Shown here piece by piece: positions 1 through 9,608 of a DNA stretch of 64,000 bases (position 1 is the first letter of the stretch; the number at the start of each line of letters is the position of its first letter). This stretch comes from an uncultured Pseudomonadota bacterium (GTDB taxonomy: Bacteria; Pseudomonadota; Gammaproteobacteria; Steroidobacterales; Woeseiaceae): NCBI GenBank assembly GCA_913055625.1, contig CAJXJW010000002.1:124001-188000 (forward strand). Direction: 5' to 3'. The notes beneath the pieces were generated by a model. That model ran no database searches, was not told the DNA's origin, and saw only the letters and a program-made list of their open reading frames with translations. The position numbers and the translations under genes are program-made.

Positions 1-2413
1 CGTCGACGAACGCCGGGATCGCGGCGAGCACGTCGTCGCGGCTGACGGCCGCGAGCTCGGCGTCGAGCTTTTCGACGGACGGCAGTTCGCCGTGCCACAG
101 CCAGTGGCGCGCGAGTTTCCCGGCCAGCTCGCCGTTGCTTTGCGCGGCGCTGGCGGCGCGGCCGAGGAAGTGCTGCCGGGCGTCGGCGATTTCCTGTGCC
201 GTCGGCGGTTCCGTGCCGAGCCGGTCCAACTCGCTGCGCAGCAGTGCTTCCAGGGCGGCGGCTTTCGGCGGGTCGACCCCGACGCCGAGCGTGATCCAGC
301 CCGGGCCGCCGTTCGACGTGTAGCGCGCATCGACGTAGTAGGCGAGCCCGCGACGGGAAATCGCTTCCTTGCCGAACCGGCCCTCGTAGTCGTGCGCGAA
401 GATATAGAGCAGCAGTCGAGTCGCAAGCCAGCCGTCGTCGCGGGGCCCCGGCGCGGCAACGACATAGCCGAGCTGTGATTGTGCGACGGGCACGCCAAGG
501 GCGACTCGTCGCACCCCGGTCGGCGCGGCCACGCGTTCGATCTTCGGCAGCGCCGACGCGTCGGCGTCGCCAAACACGTTGTCGAGTTGGCGGACGGCGG
601 CTTCGGCGTCCACGTCCCCGGCCACGGCGATCACGGCGGGAGCGGCCTTGCTGCCCGCGGCGGGCGACCACGGCTGCATGATTGCTGCAAATTCCTCGTG
701 CAGCCGCGTCTCGGGGTCGAGTGATGCCGGTGTGAACGTCGTGTCGACGTGCCGCGCGCCCGACAGCGTCGAGCCCGCCTGGCGCACGAGGTGCGCGAAC
801 TCCCTCGCCGACCCGCGGGCCGTGAGTGCCAGCACGCCGGGCTCCGGGGTGACGAAGCCCGGTGCCGACAGCGCATTGCCCGGGACCAGCACCCGGACCT
901 CGACCGTCGGCGAGAAGTCGGAGGCTTGCAGTACCACCGGTACGCCGCCGCGCAGCCGCGCCGATACCGGCGGTGCGGTCGGCGTCTCGTCGACCGGCCC
1001 CGGAGCCGGCGGCGCGATCGCCGCGGGCGACGTTGCGGCGGGCGCAGGTTCCCCGGTCGCCCCGGGACGGTACCAGGCGATCGTGCGCCGTTCGGGCGCC
1101 AGGTAGCGTTGCGCGACGGCCAGCACGTCGTCCGGCGATACGGTGCCGAGACGTTCCGGAAGCGTCAGCAGCACGTCGAGCGCGCCGATGCCCTCGAAGA
1201 ACGCGAGCTGGTGCGCCGCGTCCTCGGTGGTCTCGACGTCGAAGACGAGCTCGCGGCGGATTGCGTCAACGGCCGCCGCGACGTCGTCTGCCGACGGCGC
1301 TCTCGCGAGGAAACGTTCGAGCCGCTCGTCGACGGCGGCTTCGACACTCTCCTCGTCGACCGTGCCACCGGGGCTGCCGCCAACGACGAACAGGAAGTCC
1401 TGTTCGCTCGGCGGGTACCAGCTCGTCGGGCCGTCGACGGCGCCGTGCAGCACGCGCCCCTCGCGGGCGGGCGTGCCCCAGTCGTTCTGCAGGAAACTCA
1501 CGCCAGAGCCACCCGACAGCAATTCCTGAAGTACGAGGAACGCGGCGAAGTCGGGGTGCGCCGCGCCGGGCGCGCGCCAGGCCATCATGAACCGGCGGCC
1601 CGGCGTCGTGCCGGTGACAGACACGCGGCGCTCGCCCTGTTGCAGGGGCTCGCGCGTGTGCGGCAACGGCGTCGGCGCACGCGCGGGCAGGCCGCCGAAC
1701 AGCGCCTCGATCCGCGCCGCGACCGCGGCCGCGTCGAAGTCGCCCACGACCGCGAGCACCGCGTTCGCGGGGTGGTAGTGCTCGCGGTAGAACGCGACGA
1801 CGTCCGCGTGCGCCAGGTTCTCGATGTCCGGTTCCCAGCCGATCGTGTTGTTGCGGTACGGGTGCGCCTGGAACGACGTGAACAGCAGCGCGTCGATCAG
1901 CATCGACGACGGCCAGTTCTCGTACATGTGCATCTCGGCGAGCACGGCGCCGCGTTCGGCCTCGACGGACGCCGGGTCGAGCACCAGTCGGTGCATACGG
2001 TCCGCCTCGATGCGCAGCAACAGGTCGAGGTCCTCGCGTGGCACGGTGGCGTAGTACGTGGTCTGGTCGGTCCACGTGTAGCCGTGCCATTCGCCGCCGC
2101 GCCCGTAGATGCGGCTGACGACGTCCGTGTCCGGGAAGTTCTCCGTCGCACGGAACGCCATGTGCTCGAGGAAATGCGCAAGCCCGGTCTTGCCGGTGAC
2201 TTCGTTGCGCGCGCCAACCCGGTACAGCATCTGGACGCTCGCCACGGGAAAGTTCCGGTCGACCAGCAACAGGATCGTAAGCCCGTTGTCGAGTTCCAGG
2301 CGTTGCGTATTCGAGAGTTCGAGCGCTGCGCGCGCGCTGCCGGCCGAGACCAGCGCGAGCCCCATCAGTGCCCATGCCGGCCCGCAGAACTTCTTCGCTA
2401 CCGTCCGGACCAA
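1..2413 (-). CDS. M16 (insulinase/pitrilysin) family zinc peptidase, secreted, C-terminus cut by the window edge
   Basis: The reverse strand encodes about 804 residues of a two-repeat M16 metallopeptidase that runs off the left end of the window. The inverted zinc motif HFLEH lies near residue 80, followed by the M16-typical run of acidic and aromatic residues (AEMHMYENWP) that supplies the third ligand region. A second, catalytically inactive M16 repeat follows from about residue 450. I chose a TTG start at 2413 because it gives a good signal peptide (MVRTVAKKFCGPAWALMGLA, cleavage after SARA). An ATG at 2365 is possible but would lose the positive n-region, and neither start has a clear Shine-Dalgarno. 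The protein probably degrades peptides in the periplasm. It is divergent from the M20 peptidase gene, with about 70 bp between them. The long plus-strand ORFs over this gene are shadows. Confidence 0.88.
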   Translation of the reverse strand, partial: MVRTVAKKFCGPAWALMGLALVSAGSARAALELSNTQRLELDNGLTILLLVDRNFPVASVQMLYRVGARNEVTGKTGLAHFLEHMAFRATENFPDTDVVSRIYGRGGEWHGYTWTDQTTYYATVPREDLDLLLRIEADRMHRLVLDPASVEAERGAVLAEMHMYENWPSSMLIDALLFTSFQAHPYRNNTIGWEPDIENLAHADVVAFYREHYHPANAVLAVVGDFDAAAVAARIEALFGGLPARAPTPLPHTREPLQQGERRVSVTGTTPGRRFMMAWRAPGAAHPDFAAFLVLQELLSGGSGVSFLQNDWGTPAREGRVLHGAVDGPTSWYPPSEQDFLFVVGGSPGGTVDEESVEAAVDERLERFLARAPSADDVAAAVDAIRRELVFDVETTEDAAHQLAFFEGIGALDVLLTLPERLGTVSPDDVLAVAQRYLAPERRTIAWYRPGATGEPAPAATSPAAIAPPAPGPVDETPTAPPVSARLRGGVPVVLQASDFSPTVEVRVLVPGNALSAPGFVTPEPGVLALTARGSAREFAHLVRQAGSTLSGARHVDTTFTPASLDPETRLHEEFAAIMQPWSPAAGSKAAPAVIAVAGDVDAEAAVRQLDNVFGDADASALPKIERVAAPTGVRRVALGVPVAQSQLGYVVAAPGPRDDGWLATRLLLYIFAHDYEGRFGKEAISRRGLAYYVDARYTSNGGPGWITLGVGVDPPKAAALEALLRSELDRLGTEPPTAQEIADARQHFLGRAASAAQSNGELAGKLARHWLWHGELPSVEKLDAELAAVSRDDVLAAIPAFVD

Positions 2414-2486
2414 CTCGCTATACTCGCGCCGTGGTGGCCTGCCAGCATAGCACCGCGGACGCCATTCCGGACGAAGGAGATATCCC

Positions 2487-3878
2487 GTGCACACCCCCAT
2501 CCGATGCGCACTGTTCGCGCTGCTCACTTTCTGCGCAAACGCGGCCGCCGCCGAAGAACACCTGGCCACCGACATTCTTCGCGAGATCATTGCGCAGAAC
2601 ACCGCGCCTAGCGGCGGCAACGATCTTCGGCCCACCGTTGCGTCACTCGAAGCGCGCCTCCGCGCCGCCGGCTTCGGCGACACGGACATCTCGATAATCT
2701 ACAGCGGCGAAAAGCTGCCGAACCTCGTCGTCCGGTACCGCAGTCCCGCGCCGACGCGGAGGCCCCTGCTGATGATGGCGCACCTCGATGTCGTCGAGGC
2801 CCTGCCCGAGGACTGGACGAAGGACCCGTTCAAGCTGATCGAGGACGACGGCTATTACTACGGCCGCGGTACCACCGACAACAAGGCCGGTGCCGCGATG
2901 CTCGTCGCGAACTTCATTCGGCTGAAGCAGGAGGGCTACCGACCCGACCGGGATCTCATCGTCATGCTGACCGCCGACGAGGAGACAACGGGCAATGGCG
3001 CGATCAGGCTGGCTAACGAGCACAAGGACCTGATCGACGCCGAGTTTGCGCTCAACACCGACGGTGGCGCGGTCTTCGAGCGCGACGGCAGGGCCGCCGC
3101 GTTCGTCATGCAGACCGCCGAGAAGGTCTATGTCAGCTACCGGCTCGAGGCAACGGACCCGGGTGGCCACAGTTCGGTGCCGCGCGCGGACAGCGCGATC
3201 TCCCGCATCGCGCGCACGCTCGTCGGACTGCACGAGCACCGCTTCCCGATCGACCTCAACGAAACGACGCGCCGGTTCTTCGAAATCGGGTTGCCGACCC
3301 TGGAGCCGGAAACGGCGGACGTGATAGTGGACGTGCTGTCGGGCGTTCCGGACGCGGAGGTCTCGACACGGCTCGACGCGCTGCCGTATTTCAATGCCCT
3401 GCTGCGGACCACCTGCATCGCGACGCAGATTTCAGGTGGCCATGCGGAGAACGCCATCCCGCAGACGGCTACGGCGGTGATCAACTGCCGCGTGCTGCCG
3501 CAGATGCCGGAGGCGGCCGTCGACGCGGTGATCGAGGGACTCGCGTCACCGAACGGCGTGACCGTAACGAAGATCTTCCCGTACCTGGCGAGCCCGCCCA
3601 GCCCGATGACGCCGTCCGTCGTCGGCCCGGTGACCGCGGTCGCGCAGGAATTCTGGCCGGGCATCGCGGTGATGCCCGAGATGAGTACCGGGGCGACCGA
3701 CGGCCTGTACGTGCGCAACTCGGGCATTCCGGTCTACGCGGTGTCCGCGATCGCCGAGGATCCGGCGGACATCCGGGCACACGGGAAGGACGAGCGCATC
3801 CGCATCGACGCATTCGAGCGCGCGACCGAGTACTGGTACCGCCTCGTGAAACTGCTGTCGGGTCCGGGTTCGCTGTAA
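2487..3878 (+). CDS. M20/M25/M40 family zinc metallopeptidase, secreted
   Basis: This 463-aa protein has a signal peptide (hydrophobic stretch at residues 5-20, cleavage around AAA-EE). It shows the full M20 ligand set: H99 and D101 in MAHLDVV, bridging D131 in GRGTTDNKAG, general base E165 with E166 in TADEET, and D192 in LNTDGG. The dimerisation-domain histidine motif GGHSSVP and a C-terminal MSTGATDG segment that would contribute the last ligand are also visible. It should remove residues from small peptides or acylated amino acids in the periplasm. An AAGGAGAT Shine-Dalgarno precedes the ATG. With the divergent M16 gene it forms a peptide-scavenging pair. The exact substrate cannot be read from sequence. 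Confidence 0.92.
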   Translation: MHTPIRCALFALLTFCANAAAAEEHLATDILREIIAQNTAPSGGNDLRPTVASLEARLRAAGFGDTDISIIYSGEKLPNLVVRYRSPAPTRRPLLMMAHLDVVEALPEDWTKDPFKLIEDDGYYYGRGTTDNKAGAAMLVANFIRLKQEGYRPDRDLIVMLTADEETTGNGAIRLANEHKDLIDAEFALNTDGGAVFERDGRAAAFVMQTAEKVYVSYRLEATDPGGHSSVPRADSAISRIARTLVGLHEHRFPIDLNETTRRFFEIGLPTLEPETADVIVDVLSGVPDAEVSTRLDALPYFNALLRTTCIATQISGGHAENAIPQTATAVINCRVLPQMPEAAVDAVIEGLASPNGVTVTKIFPYLASPPSPMTPSVVGPVTAVAQEFWPGIAVMPEMSTGATDGLYVRNSGIPVYAVSAIAEDPADIRAHGKDERIRIDAFERATEYWYRLVKLLSGPGSL

Positions 3879-3914
3879 TCCGGGACTATTACCAGGGAGC
3901 CGCAGGCACAGGAC

Positions 3915-3942
3915 GAAGAGGACCCCGTGAGGGGCCCTCTTC
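3915..3942. terminator. Hairpin between convergent genes
   Basis: GAAGAGGACCCC, a GTGA loop and GGGGCCCTCTTC form a 12-bp stem with one mismatch. It lies between the M20 gene (plus) and the small membrane protein gene (minus). There is no long T-run, so it may act as a bidirectional but weak terminator. Confidence 0.6.
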
Positions 3943-3965
3943 AGCGTGTCGCGGGACGCGCGGTA

Positions 3966-4181
3966 TCAGTCCGCCGGCCGCGCAGCGTCGGCGACGATGA
4001 CAGCCGTCTCGGCAGGCGCGACCTGCGCCGCGCGTTCCTTCTCGATCTCGACTGAGTGCGCGCAGCAGCACGGGCCCATGAGAATCTTGGCGATGACAAT
4101 GGCCAGGATGCTGCCGATAAAGCCACCGCCGCCAGCGGCGGCCATCATTGCGACGTGGGGAGGGCGACTGCCTTCAGCCAT
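3966..4181 (-). CDS. Small cysteine-rich single-pass membrane protein, unknown function
   Basis: This 71-aa protein starts at an ATG preceded by AAAGGAGA with good spacing, which is why I reject the longer 158-aa frame that reads through the intergenic region. An N-terminal Met/Ala/Gly segment leads into one hydrophobic helix (GGGFIGSILAIVIAKILM, about residues 16-35). A GPCCCAHS cluster with three consecutive cysteines sits just after the helix, followed by an acidic, Ala/Val-rich tail. The triple Cys at the membrane boundary could be palmitoyl-like, metal-binding or disulfide-forming, but nothing shows which. It is divergent from the Ser/Thr kinase gene across a palindrome-bearing region. 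I do not recognise the family. Confidence 0.65.
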   Translation of the reverse strand: MAEGSRPPHVAMMAAAGGGGFIGSILAIVIAKILMGPCCCAHSVEIEKERAAQVAPAETAVIVADAARPAD

Positions 4182-4236
4182 GATCTGTCTCCTTTGGGGG
4201 TTGAGCAACTGGTTATCCTGCGATCTGCATTGTAGT

Positions 4237-4255
4237 AAGTTAGTGACACCAACTT
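4237..4255. promoter_or_regulatory. 19-bp near-palindrome in a divergent promoter region
   Basis: AAGTTAGTGACACCAACTT is an inverted repeat of 9-bp arms around a central A with one mismatch. It lies 56 bp upstream of the small membrane protein start and 72 bp upstream of the kinase start. The shape fits a dimeric repressor operator. The cognate regulator is unknown. Confidence 0.4.
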
Positions 4256-4326
4256 CACCCGTTATCCCGGCACCGCTCGGGAAGTAAGAGCGAGCGGGTT
4301 CATTTGCAGGGTCGCCGGGCGCGTCA

Positions 4327-6972
4327 ATGAGTCCTGACAAGCTGGAACTGACTGCCGCTCGCTGGCGGCGCGTCAACGAGGTATTCGCCGAGGCGATGCA
4401 GCGCCCGGCGGAGTCCCGGGAAGCCTGGGTTGCCACCGCCATCGACGACGATCCGCCGCTGGCCGCCTACGTTCAGTCGTTGCTGCGCGTGGATCCATCC
4501 GTGGAAGCGACCGTCGAAGGCGTGTTCGATCAGCCGGCCGGGAGCGGCCAGCCGACCGGCATGTCGATACGCGGCTCCCGCATCGGGCCATTCGAGATCG
4601 ATCGCCTTCTCGGGGAGGGCGGCATGGGCCGAGTCTATCTCGCCCATCGCGCCGACGACCAGTTCGAACAGCAGGTCGCCATCAAGGTCGGGGCACAGCG
4701 GCTGGTCGACCCGATGACGCAGGCCCGCCTGCGGGCCGAGCGCCAGATCCTCGCGAACCTCGCGCACCCGAACATCGCGAAGCTCTTCGATGGCGGTACG
4801 ACGAGCGAGGGCGTGCCGTACCTCGTGATGGAGTACGTCGACGGCGTTCCGATCGACGCGTACTGCGATGCAAACCGGCTGAGCGTCGCCGAGCGGCTCG
4901 AACTGCTGCGAACGGTGTGCGATGCGATCCATTACGCGCACCAGAACCTGGTCATTCACCGGGACATCAAGGCCGCGAACGTGCTCGTGACGGAGGACGG
5001 CGTGCCGAAGCTGCTCGACTTCGGCATTGCGAAACTCATCGACCACGAGGGTCGCGTCGACGACGGCCTGACCCGGGAAGGCGTGGCCGTGCTGACGCCG
5101 GCGAATGCCGCGCCCGAACAGATCCGGCAGCAGGCCATCACCACGGCGACCGACACCTACGCACTCGGGCTGCTCATGTACCGGCTGCTCACCGGCACAC
5201 CGGCGTTCGAGCTTACCAGTTGCGCGCCGGTAGAGTTTGCGCGGATCGTGTGCGAACACCCGCCGACGCCGCCGAGCCAGCTCTTCACGCAACTTGCCCG
5301 GGCCGATGCCACGCTCGCGCAGGAAATCGCGGCGGACCGGCGCAGCCCCGTGAAGTCACTGGCGCGCCTGCTGCGGGGCGACATCGATACGATCGTGATG
5401 AAGGCGCTGCGCAAGGAGCCGCATCGACGCTACGGGTCCTGCCTGGAACTGGCCGACGATATTCACCGCCATCTTCAGTCCCTGCCGATCGAGGCGCGGG
5501 CGGACTCGCAGCTCTACAAGGCGCGCAAGTTCGTACAGCGGCATGCGCTGGGCGTTGCGTCCGCGACCGGCGCGCTGGTCACGCTGCTGGTGTTCGCGAT
5601 CGTGCTGAGCGTGCAGAACGAACGCATCACGGCCGAGCGCGATCACGCGGTCGCGGTGAGCCGCTTCCTCGAGGAGATCTTCACGACGCCCGATCCGGCT
5701 AACGCGCGCGGACTCGACAAGACCGCAAAGGAGATCCTCGCCGTCGGCGCGGAGCGGATTCGCAAGGACCTGGGCGATCGTCCGGAGGTGCAGTCCGAGC
5801 TCATGGAGACGATCGGCCGCGTGTATCTCAATCTCGGGGAGTACACGCCGTCGATCGACATGCTGGAGGCGTCGCTCGCGCTGCGGCTGGCGACGCTCGG
5901 TCCCGATCATCCGGACGTGGCGCGCGGGCGGAACCAGCTGGCGGAGGCGCTGATCCGCAAGGCCGAGTACGGCAGGGCGCGGGAGCTGCTCGAGCAGAGC
6001 TTCGCAATCAACCGCGCGAAACGCGGCGCGTCGTCGCCGGAAGTCGCGACGAACCTGTACAACCTGGCCGAGCTGCATCTCGCGACGGGGGAGCTCGACG
6101 CGGCCGAAGCGGCGGCGAACCAGAGCATCGCAATCTACGTGCCGCTCGGCACCGCGCACGGCATCGAGCTGGCCGAGGCCAAGAACACGCTGTCGCGGAT
6201 CCTGCAGGTGCGCGGGCAGCTGGACGACACGGAACGCCTGTTGCGGGAGTCGATCGAGATCGTGGAAGCGACCGGTGGCAGCGATCACCCCCTGCTGGCC
6301 TATTACCTGCAGAATCTCGGCGTCCTGCTGCAATCGCAGGGCGAGTTCGACGCGGCGGAATTGGCCCTGCAGCAATCGCTGGAGACGACGCGACGCGTGC
6401 TGGGAGAGAAGCACGACCTCGTCGCGACGACCCGGTCCATCCAGGGCGGGCTGCTGCACCAGCGCGGCGCGTTCGCCGAGGCGGAGGACGCCTACCGGGA
6501 GGCGCTCGCGATCGACAGCGAGCGACGCGGCCCGGCACACCCGTACGTCGGCTACGACCTCACGGGTCTCGCGATCCTGCTGCACGACATGGGGCGCCTG
6601 GACGAAGCCGAAGAGACGTTGCGGCGGGCGCTCGGGATCTACGCGGTGTCGCTGGATGACGATCACCAGTACATTGCCTCCGCACTGACGGAGCTCGGAG
6701 CCGTGCTCGTCTCACGCGGCGATGCGGGAGACGCCGTCCCGTTGCTGACCGAAGCGTTGCGCATACGCCGACTCGACTACCCGGATGACAACGTGCTCAC
6801 CGCGGCGACGATGCTGGAGCTCGGTTCAGCATTGCTCGAGACCGGCCGACGCGGTGAAGCCCAGGACCTGATACTCGACGCGGCCGGGATTCTCCAGGGC
6901 CGCAACGACCGACGCGCGCAGCGTGCCATCGCGGCGCTGGCGCAGCTCGAGGTTGCATCGACGGAGCCGTAG
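4327..6972 (+). CDS. Membrane-bound Ser/Thr protein kinase with C-terminal TPR array
   Basis: This 881-aa Hanks-type kinase has an N-terminal segment of about 85 residues, then a kinase domain with a complete active site: glycine loop LGEGGMGRVYLA (95-106), VAIK lysine K120, HRDIKAANV with catalytic D213 and N218, and DFG at 231-233. The APE-equivalent reads AAPEQ. A single transmembrane helix lies at about 407-430, and the rest (about 440-870) is a run of TPR repeats of the kinesin-light-chain type. The kinase faces the cytoplasm and the TPRs would face the periplasm. In Xanthomonadales and Planctomycetes such kinases often sit beside an ECF sigma gene, but none is visible here. Neighbours do not reveal a substrate. 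Confidence 0.92.
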   Translation: MSPDKLELTAARWRRVNEVFAEAMQRPAESREAWVATAIDDDPPLAAYVQSLLRVDPSVEATVEGVFDQPAGSGQPTGMSIRGSRIGPFEIDRLLGEGGMGRVYLAHRADDQFEQQVAIKVGAQRLVDPMTQARLRAERQILANLAHPNIAKLFDGGTTSEGVPYLVMEYVDGVPIDAYCDANRLSVAERLELLRTVCDAIHYAHQNLVIHRDIKAANVLVTEDGVPKLLDFGIAKLIDHEGRVDDGLTREGVAVLTPANAAPEQIRQQAITTATDTYALGLLMYRLLTGTPAFELTSCAPVEFARIVCEHPPTPPSQLFTQLARADATLAQEIAADRRSPVKSLARLLRGDIDTIVMKALRKEPHRRYGSCLELADDIHRHLQSLPIEARADSQLYKARKFVQRHALGVASATGALVTLLVFAIVLSVQNERITAERDHAVAVSRFLEEIFTTPDPANARGLDKTAKEILAVGAERIRKDLGDRPEVQSELMETIGRVYLNLGEYTPSIDMLEASLALRLATLGPDHPDVARGRNQLAEALIRKAEYGRARELLEQSFAINRAKRGASSPEVATNLYNLAELHLATGELDAAEAAANQSIAIYVPLGTAHGIELAEAKNTLSRILQVRGQLDDTERLLRESIEIVEATGGSDHPLLAYYLQNLGVLLQSQGEFDAAELALQQSLETTRRVLGEKHDLVATTRSIQGGLLHQRGAFAEAEDAYREALAIDSERRGPAHPYVGYDLTGLAILLHDMGRLDEAEETLRRALGIYAVSLDDDHQYIASALTELGAVLVSRGDAGDAVPLLTEALRIRRLDYPDDNVLTAATMLELGSALLETGRRGEAQDLILDAAGILQGRNDRRAQRAIAALAQLEVASTEP

Positions 6973-7114
6973 CGGGTCCGATTCGAAACCTGATCGAAAA
7001 CTGGCGCTCACGTTCCGGTCATTTGCGGACCCTACGCTCCGGGGGTCCCCGTCATGCAGCGACCGCATCGGCGTTGCGGGCGACCCCAGAAATACAACGA
7101 CCAGGAGTGAGACA

Positions 7115-9538
7115 ATGTCCCGAGCCCTAACGGGCCTGGCGGTTGGCGCCGTAGCGCTGACAGCCGGCCTGATTTCAAGTGCGTCTGCCGCCAGCGGCGG
7201 GCAGTCGTACTACTTCAATCGCATTGCGACCGTCCCCAATTTCCGCAACCTGGCGGATTTTGGCGAAGAGACTGTATCGGAGATCGTCGCGGCGACCGAA
7301 GACGGCAAGCTTCTCGTGTACACGGATGCGTCGTCGGGAAGCATTGGCGTCGTCAATATCGAGCGGCCGTTCAAGCCGTTCCCGTTCGGCAGCTTCGACG
7401 TTGGTGGTGACCCGACGTCCGTGGACGTTCTCGGCAACCGCTTTGCGCTCGTGGGTGTGAACACGAGCGAGTCCTTCACGAATACCAGCGGCCACCTTGC
7501 CGTGTTCGACCTTCGCCGGATGAAGTTCGTCGCGATGATCGACCTGGGCGGCCAGCCGGACTCCGTCAAGATCAGCCCCGACGGCAGGTATGTTGCCGTC
7601 GCCATTGAGAACGAGCGTGACGAAGAGGTCTGCGTGGGCGGCGCGTCCGCGGGCGCCCCGGTGCCGGAGGACGGGCCCGAGGACGCCGGCGATATCACCG
7701 AGGACCAGTGCGAGGCGGACGGTGGCGTGGTCGGCATCGTGCCGCAGACGGATATCGGCAATCCCGCGGGTTACCTCGCGATCGTCGATGTGAAAGGCCG
7801 GCCGACAAACTGGACCGTTCGCAAGGTGGACATGACCGGGCTGGCGGAAATCGCCCCGACGGACCCGGAACCGGAGTTCGTCGACATCAATCACGGGAAC
7901 CAGGCCGTGGTTACATTGCAGGAGAACAATCACATCGTCCTCGTCGACCTTCCGTCCGGAACCGTGACTCATCATTTCTCGGCCGGCACCGTGGATCTGG
8001 ACAACGTCGACGACAATGAGGACGGCGATCTCAGGTTCGAGGACAGCTTGTATGGCGTGCCCCGCGAACCCGATGCGGTCACCTGGGTAGAAGGACGCGG
8101 TGGCAAGTACCTCATCGGCACCGCGAACGAAGGCGATATGGACGGCGGCAGCCGAGGGTTCTCGCTGTTCGACACGGAAGGCAATATCACGTACGACAGC
8201 GGGTCCGACTTCGAGCACCTGGCGGTGCGTCACGGGCACTACCCGGAAGACCGTTCAGAAAACAAGGGATCCGAGCCCGAGTCAATCGCCTATGGGCGCT
8301 ATCGCGGTGATCGGCTGGTGTTCGTCGGGTCCGAGCGCGGCAGCTTTGTGGCCGTATACGACGTCAACTCGGGCACGCCGGAATTCGTGCAACTCCTGCC
8401 CGCACCGCTCGGACCGGAAGGCATACTGACGATTCCAAAGCGCGGTCTGCTCGTGGTATCGGGTGAGGAAGACGACCCGGAGTTCGGCGTTCGCTCGACG
8501 ATGATGATCTACCGCCGCGTCCAGGCGGAGAAGCCGGCCTACCCGGAGATCATGTCGGTCGACAATGCCGACGGCACGCCGCTGGGCTGGAGCGCGATGT
8601 CGGGTCTGGTGTCGATCCCCGGCGAAGACGGGAAAATGCTCGGCGTTTGGGATTCCTATTACAGCGCCAGCAAGATCTTCACGATAGACGCGCGCAACCT
8701 GCGTCGTAGACCGGCACTGATCACGTCGGCGATCACGATCACCGGGGCGGACAATCTCGATCCCGAAGGCATCGCGATCGCGCCGGACGGCAGTTACTGG
8801 ATTGCCAGTGAGGGTAACGCGTCGGGCTCGCGGCCGAACCGCCTTCTGCAGGTCGCAGCTGACGGTTCCGTGCTGCAGGAGATCGGCCTGCCGGCGGACA
8901 TCGAGGCCTGCCGTCGCGCCGAGAACGAAGCCGATGGCAATACCGGTACGCTGGGCTCCGGCTTCGAGGGCGTTGCCGTCCAGGAGACCGGCGATGGTGC
9001 ATACCGGCTGCTCGTTGCGCAGCAGCGCGGGTGGGACTTTTCCACCAGTGATGAATGCGAAATGCTGGATGACGATGATGCCGGCCTCAATGCAGCCGGG
9101 CAGCCACTTCTGACACGGATCTGGACCTACGATCCGGCCACCGGCGACTGGGGTCACATCGCGTGGGAACTTGCCGAACTGCCGCCGAATGCCTCCTGGG
9201 TTGGCCTGTCTGAGATAACGACGACGGCCGACGGGCGATTCGTGCTCATCGAGCGCGACAATCGCACCGGTGAGTGGGCAGAGCTCAAGACGCTCGTGGC
9301 CGTCAGGGCTTCGGCGCTGGACGACGGCAGTGTCAGAACGGCGGACAAGACGGTCTTTGATGCGCTGCCGGCGCTGGAGAAGAGCCGCGGATGGATCTCG
9401 GACAAGCCGGAGGGCGTGGCCGTGACGGGACGTGGCGTGCTCTACCTGGTCACCGACAATGACGGTGTCGAGGACTGGTCGGGGGAAACGAGTTTCCTGC
9501 GGCTCGGCAACATTTTCAAACTGTTTGGTCGCCCCTGA
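7115..9538 (+). CDS. Secreted phytase-like esterase / beta-propeller protein
   Basis: This 807-aa protein begins at the ATG with AGGAG eight bases upstream; the open frame extends 64 codons further up, without signal or coding character. A clear signal peptide (MSRALTGLAVGAVALTAGLI, cleavage around ASA-AS) directs export. Residues about 30-450 look like a YncE-type beta-propeller (repeats such as PDSVKISPDGRYVAVAIEN). The C-terminal half (about 490-800) matches the esterase-like activity of phytase domain, with DPEGIAIAPDGSYWIASEGN and a later KPEGVAVTGRGVLYLVTDND. Acidic loops suggest calcium binding. It may release phosphate or act as a phosphodiesterase/esterase, and the substrate is not determinable. 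The gene ends at a strong terminator. Confidence 0.82.
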   Translation: MSRALTGLAVGAVALTAGLISSASAASGGQSYYFNRIATVPNFRNLADFGEETVSEIVAATEDGKLLVYTDASSGSIGVVNIERPFKPFPFGSFDVGGDPTSVDVLGNRFALVGVNTSESFTNTSGHLAVFDLRRMKFVAMIDLGGQPDSVKISPDGRYVAVAIENERDEEVCVGGASAGAPVPEDGPEDAGDITEDQCEADGGVVGIVPQTDIGNPAGYLAIVDVKGRPTNWTVRKVDMTGLAEIAPTDPEPEFVDINHGNQAVVTLQENNHIVLVDLPSGTVTHHFSAGTVDLDNVDDNEDGDLRFEDSLYGVPREPDAVTWVEGRGGKYLIGTANEGDMDGGSRGFSLFDTEGNITYDSGSDFEHLAVRHGHYPEDRSENKGSEPESIAYGRYRGDRLVFVGSERGSFVAVYDVNSGTPEFVQLLPAPLGPEGILTIPKRGLLVVSGEEDDPEFGVRSTMMIYRRVQAEKPAYPEIMSVDNADGTPLGWSAMSGLVSIPGEDGKMLGVWDSYYSASKIFTIDARNLRRRPALITSAITITGADNLDPEGIAIAPDGSYWIASEGNASGSRPNRLLQVAADGSVLQEIGLPADIEACRRAENEADGNTGTLGSGFEGVAVQETGDGAYRLLVAQQRGWDFSTSDECEMLDDDDAGLNAAGQPLLTRIWTYDPATGDWGHIAWELAELPPNASWVGLSEITTTADGRFVLIERDNRTGEWAELKTLVAVRASALDDGSVRTADKTVFDALPALEKSRGWISDKPEGVAVTGRGVLYLVTDNDGVEDWSGETSFLRLGNIFKLFGRP

Positions 9539-9557
9539 CCGTAGCGTCAACGACGAG

Positions 9558-9593
9558 GCCCGGGCACCCTACGGGGCGCCCGGGCTTTTTTTT
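9558..9593 (+). terminator. Rho-independent terminator of the phytase-like gene
   Basis: A GC-rich stem (GCCCGGGCACCC, TAC loop, GGGGCGCCCGGGC, one mismatch) is followed directly by eight T residues, 20 bp after the stop codon. It also separates this gene from the convergent TonB receptor gene. Confidence 0.9.
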
Positions 9594-9608
9594 GGATTGT
9601 GTCGCCGC

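Noticed and set aside
749..2611. Long plus-strand frame (620 codons) over the left end
   Set aside because: It is antisense to the M16 peptidase, is Arg-rich and low in hydrophobics, and lacks motifs. The M16 frame shows HFLEH and family sequence.
3966..4442. 158-aa version of the small membrane protein
   Set aside because: It would run through the divergent promoter and into the kinase gene. The ATG at 4181 has a strong Shine-Dalgarno.
5356..6666. 436-codon minus-strand frame inside the kinase gene
   Set aside because: Its composition (RR, QR, VV runs) is typical of the antisense frame of a high-GC gene. The kinase/TPR frame explains the region.
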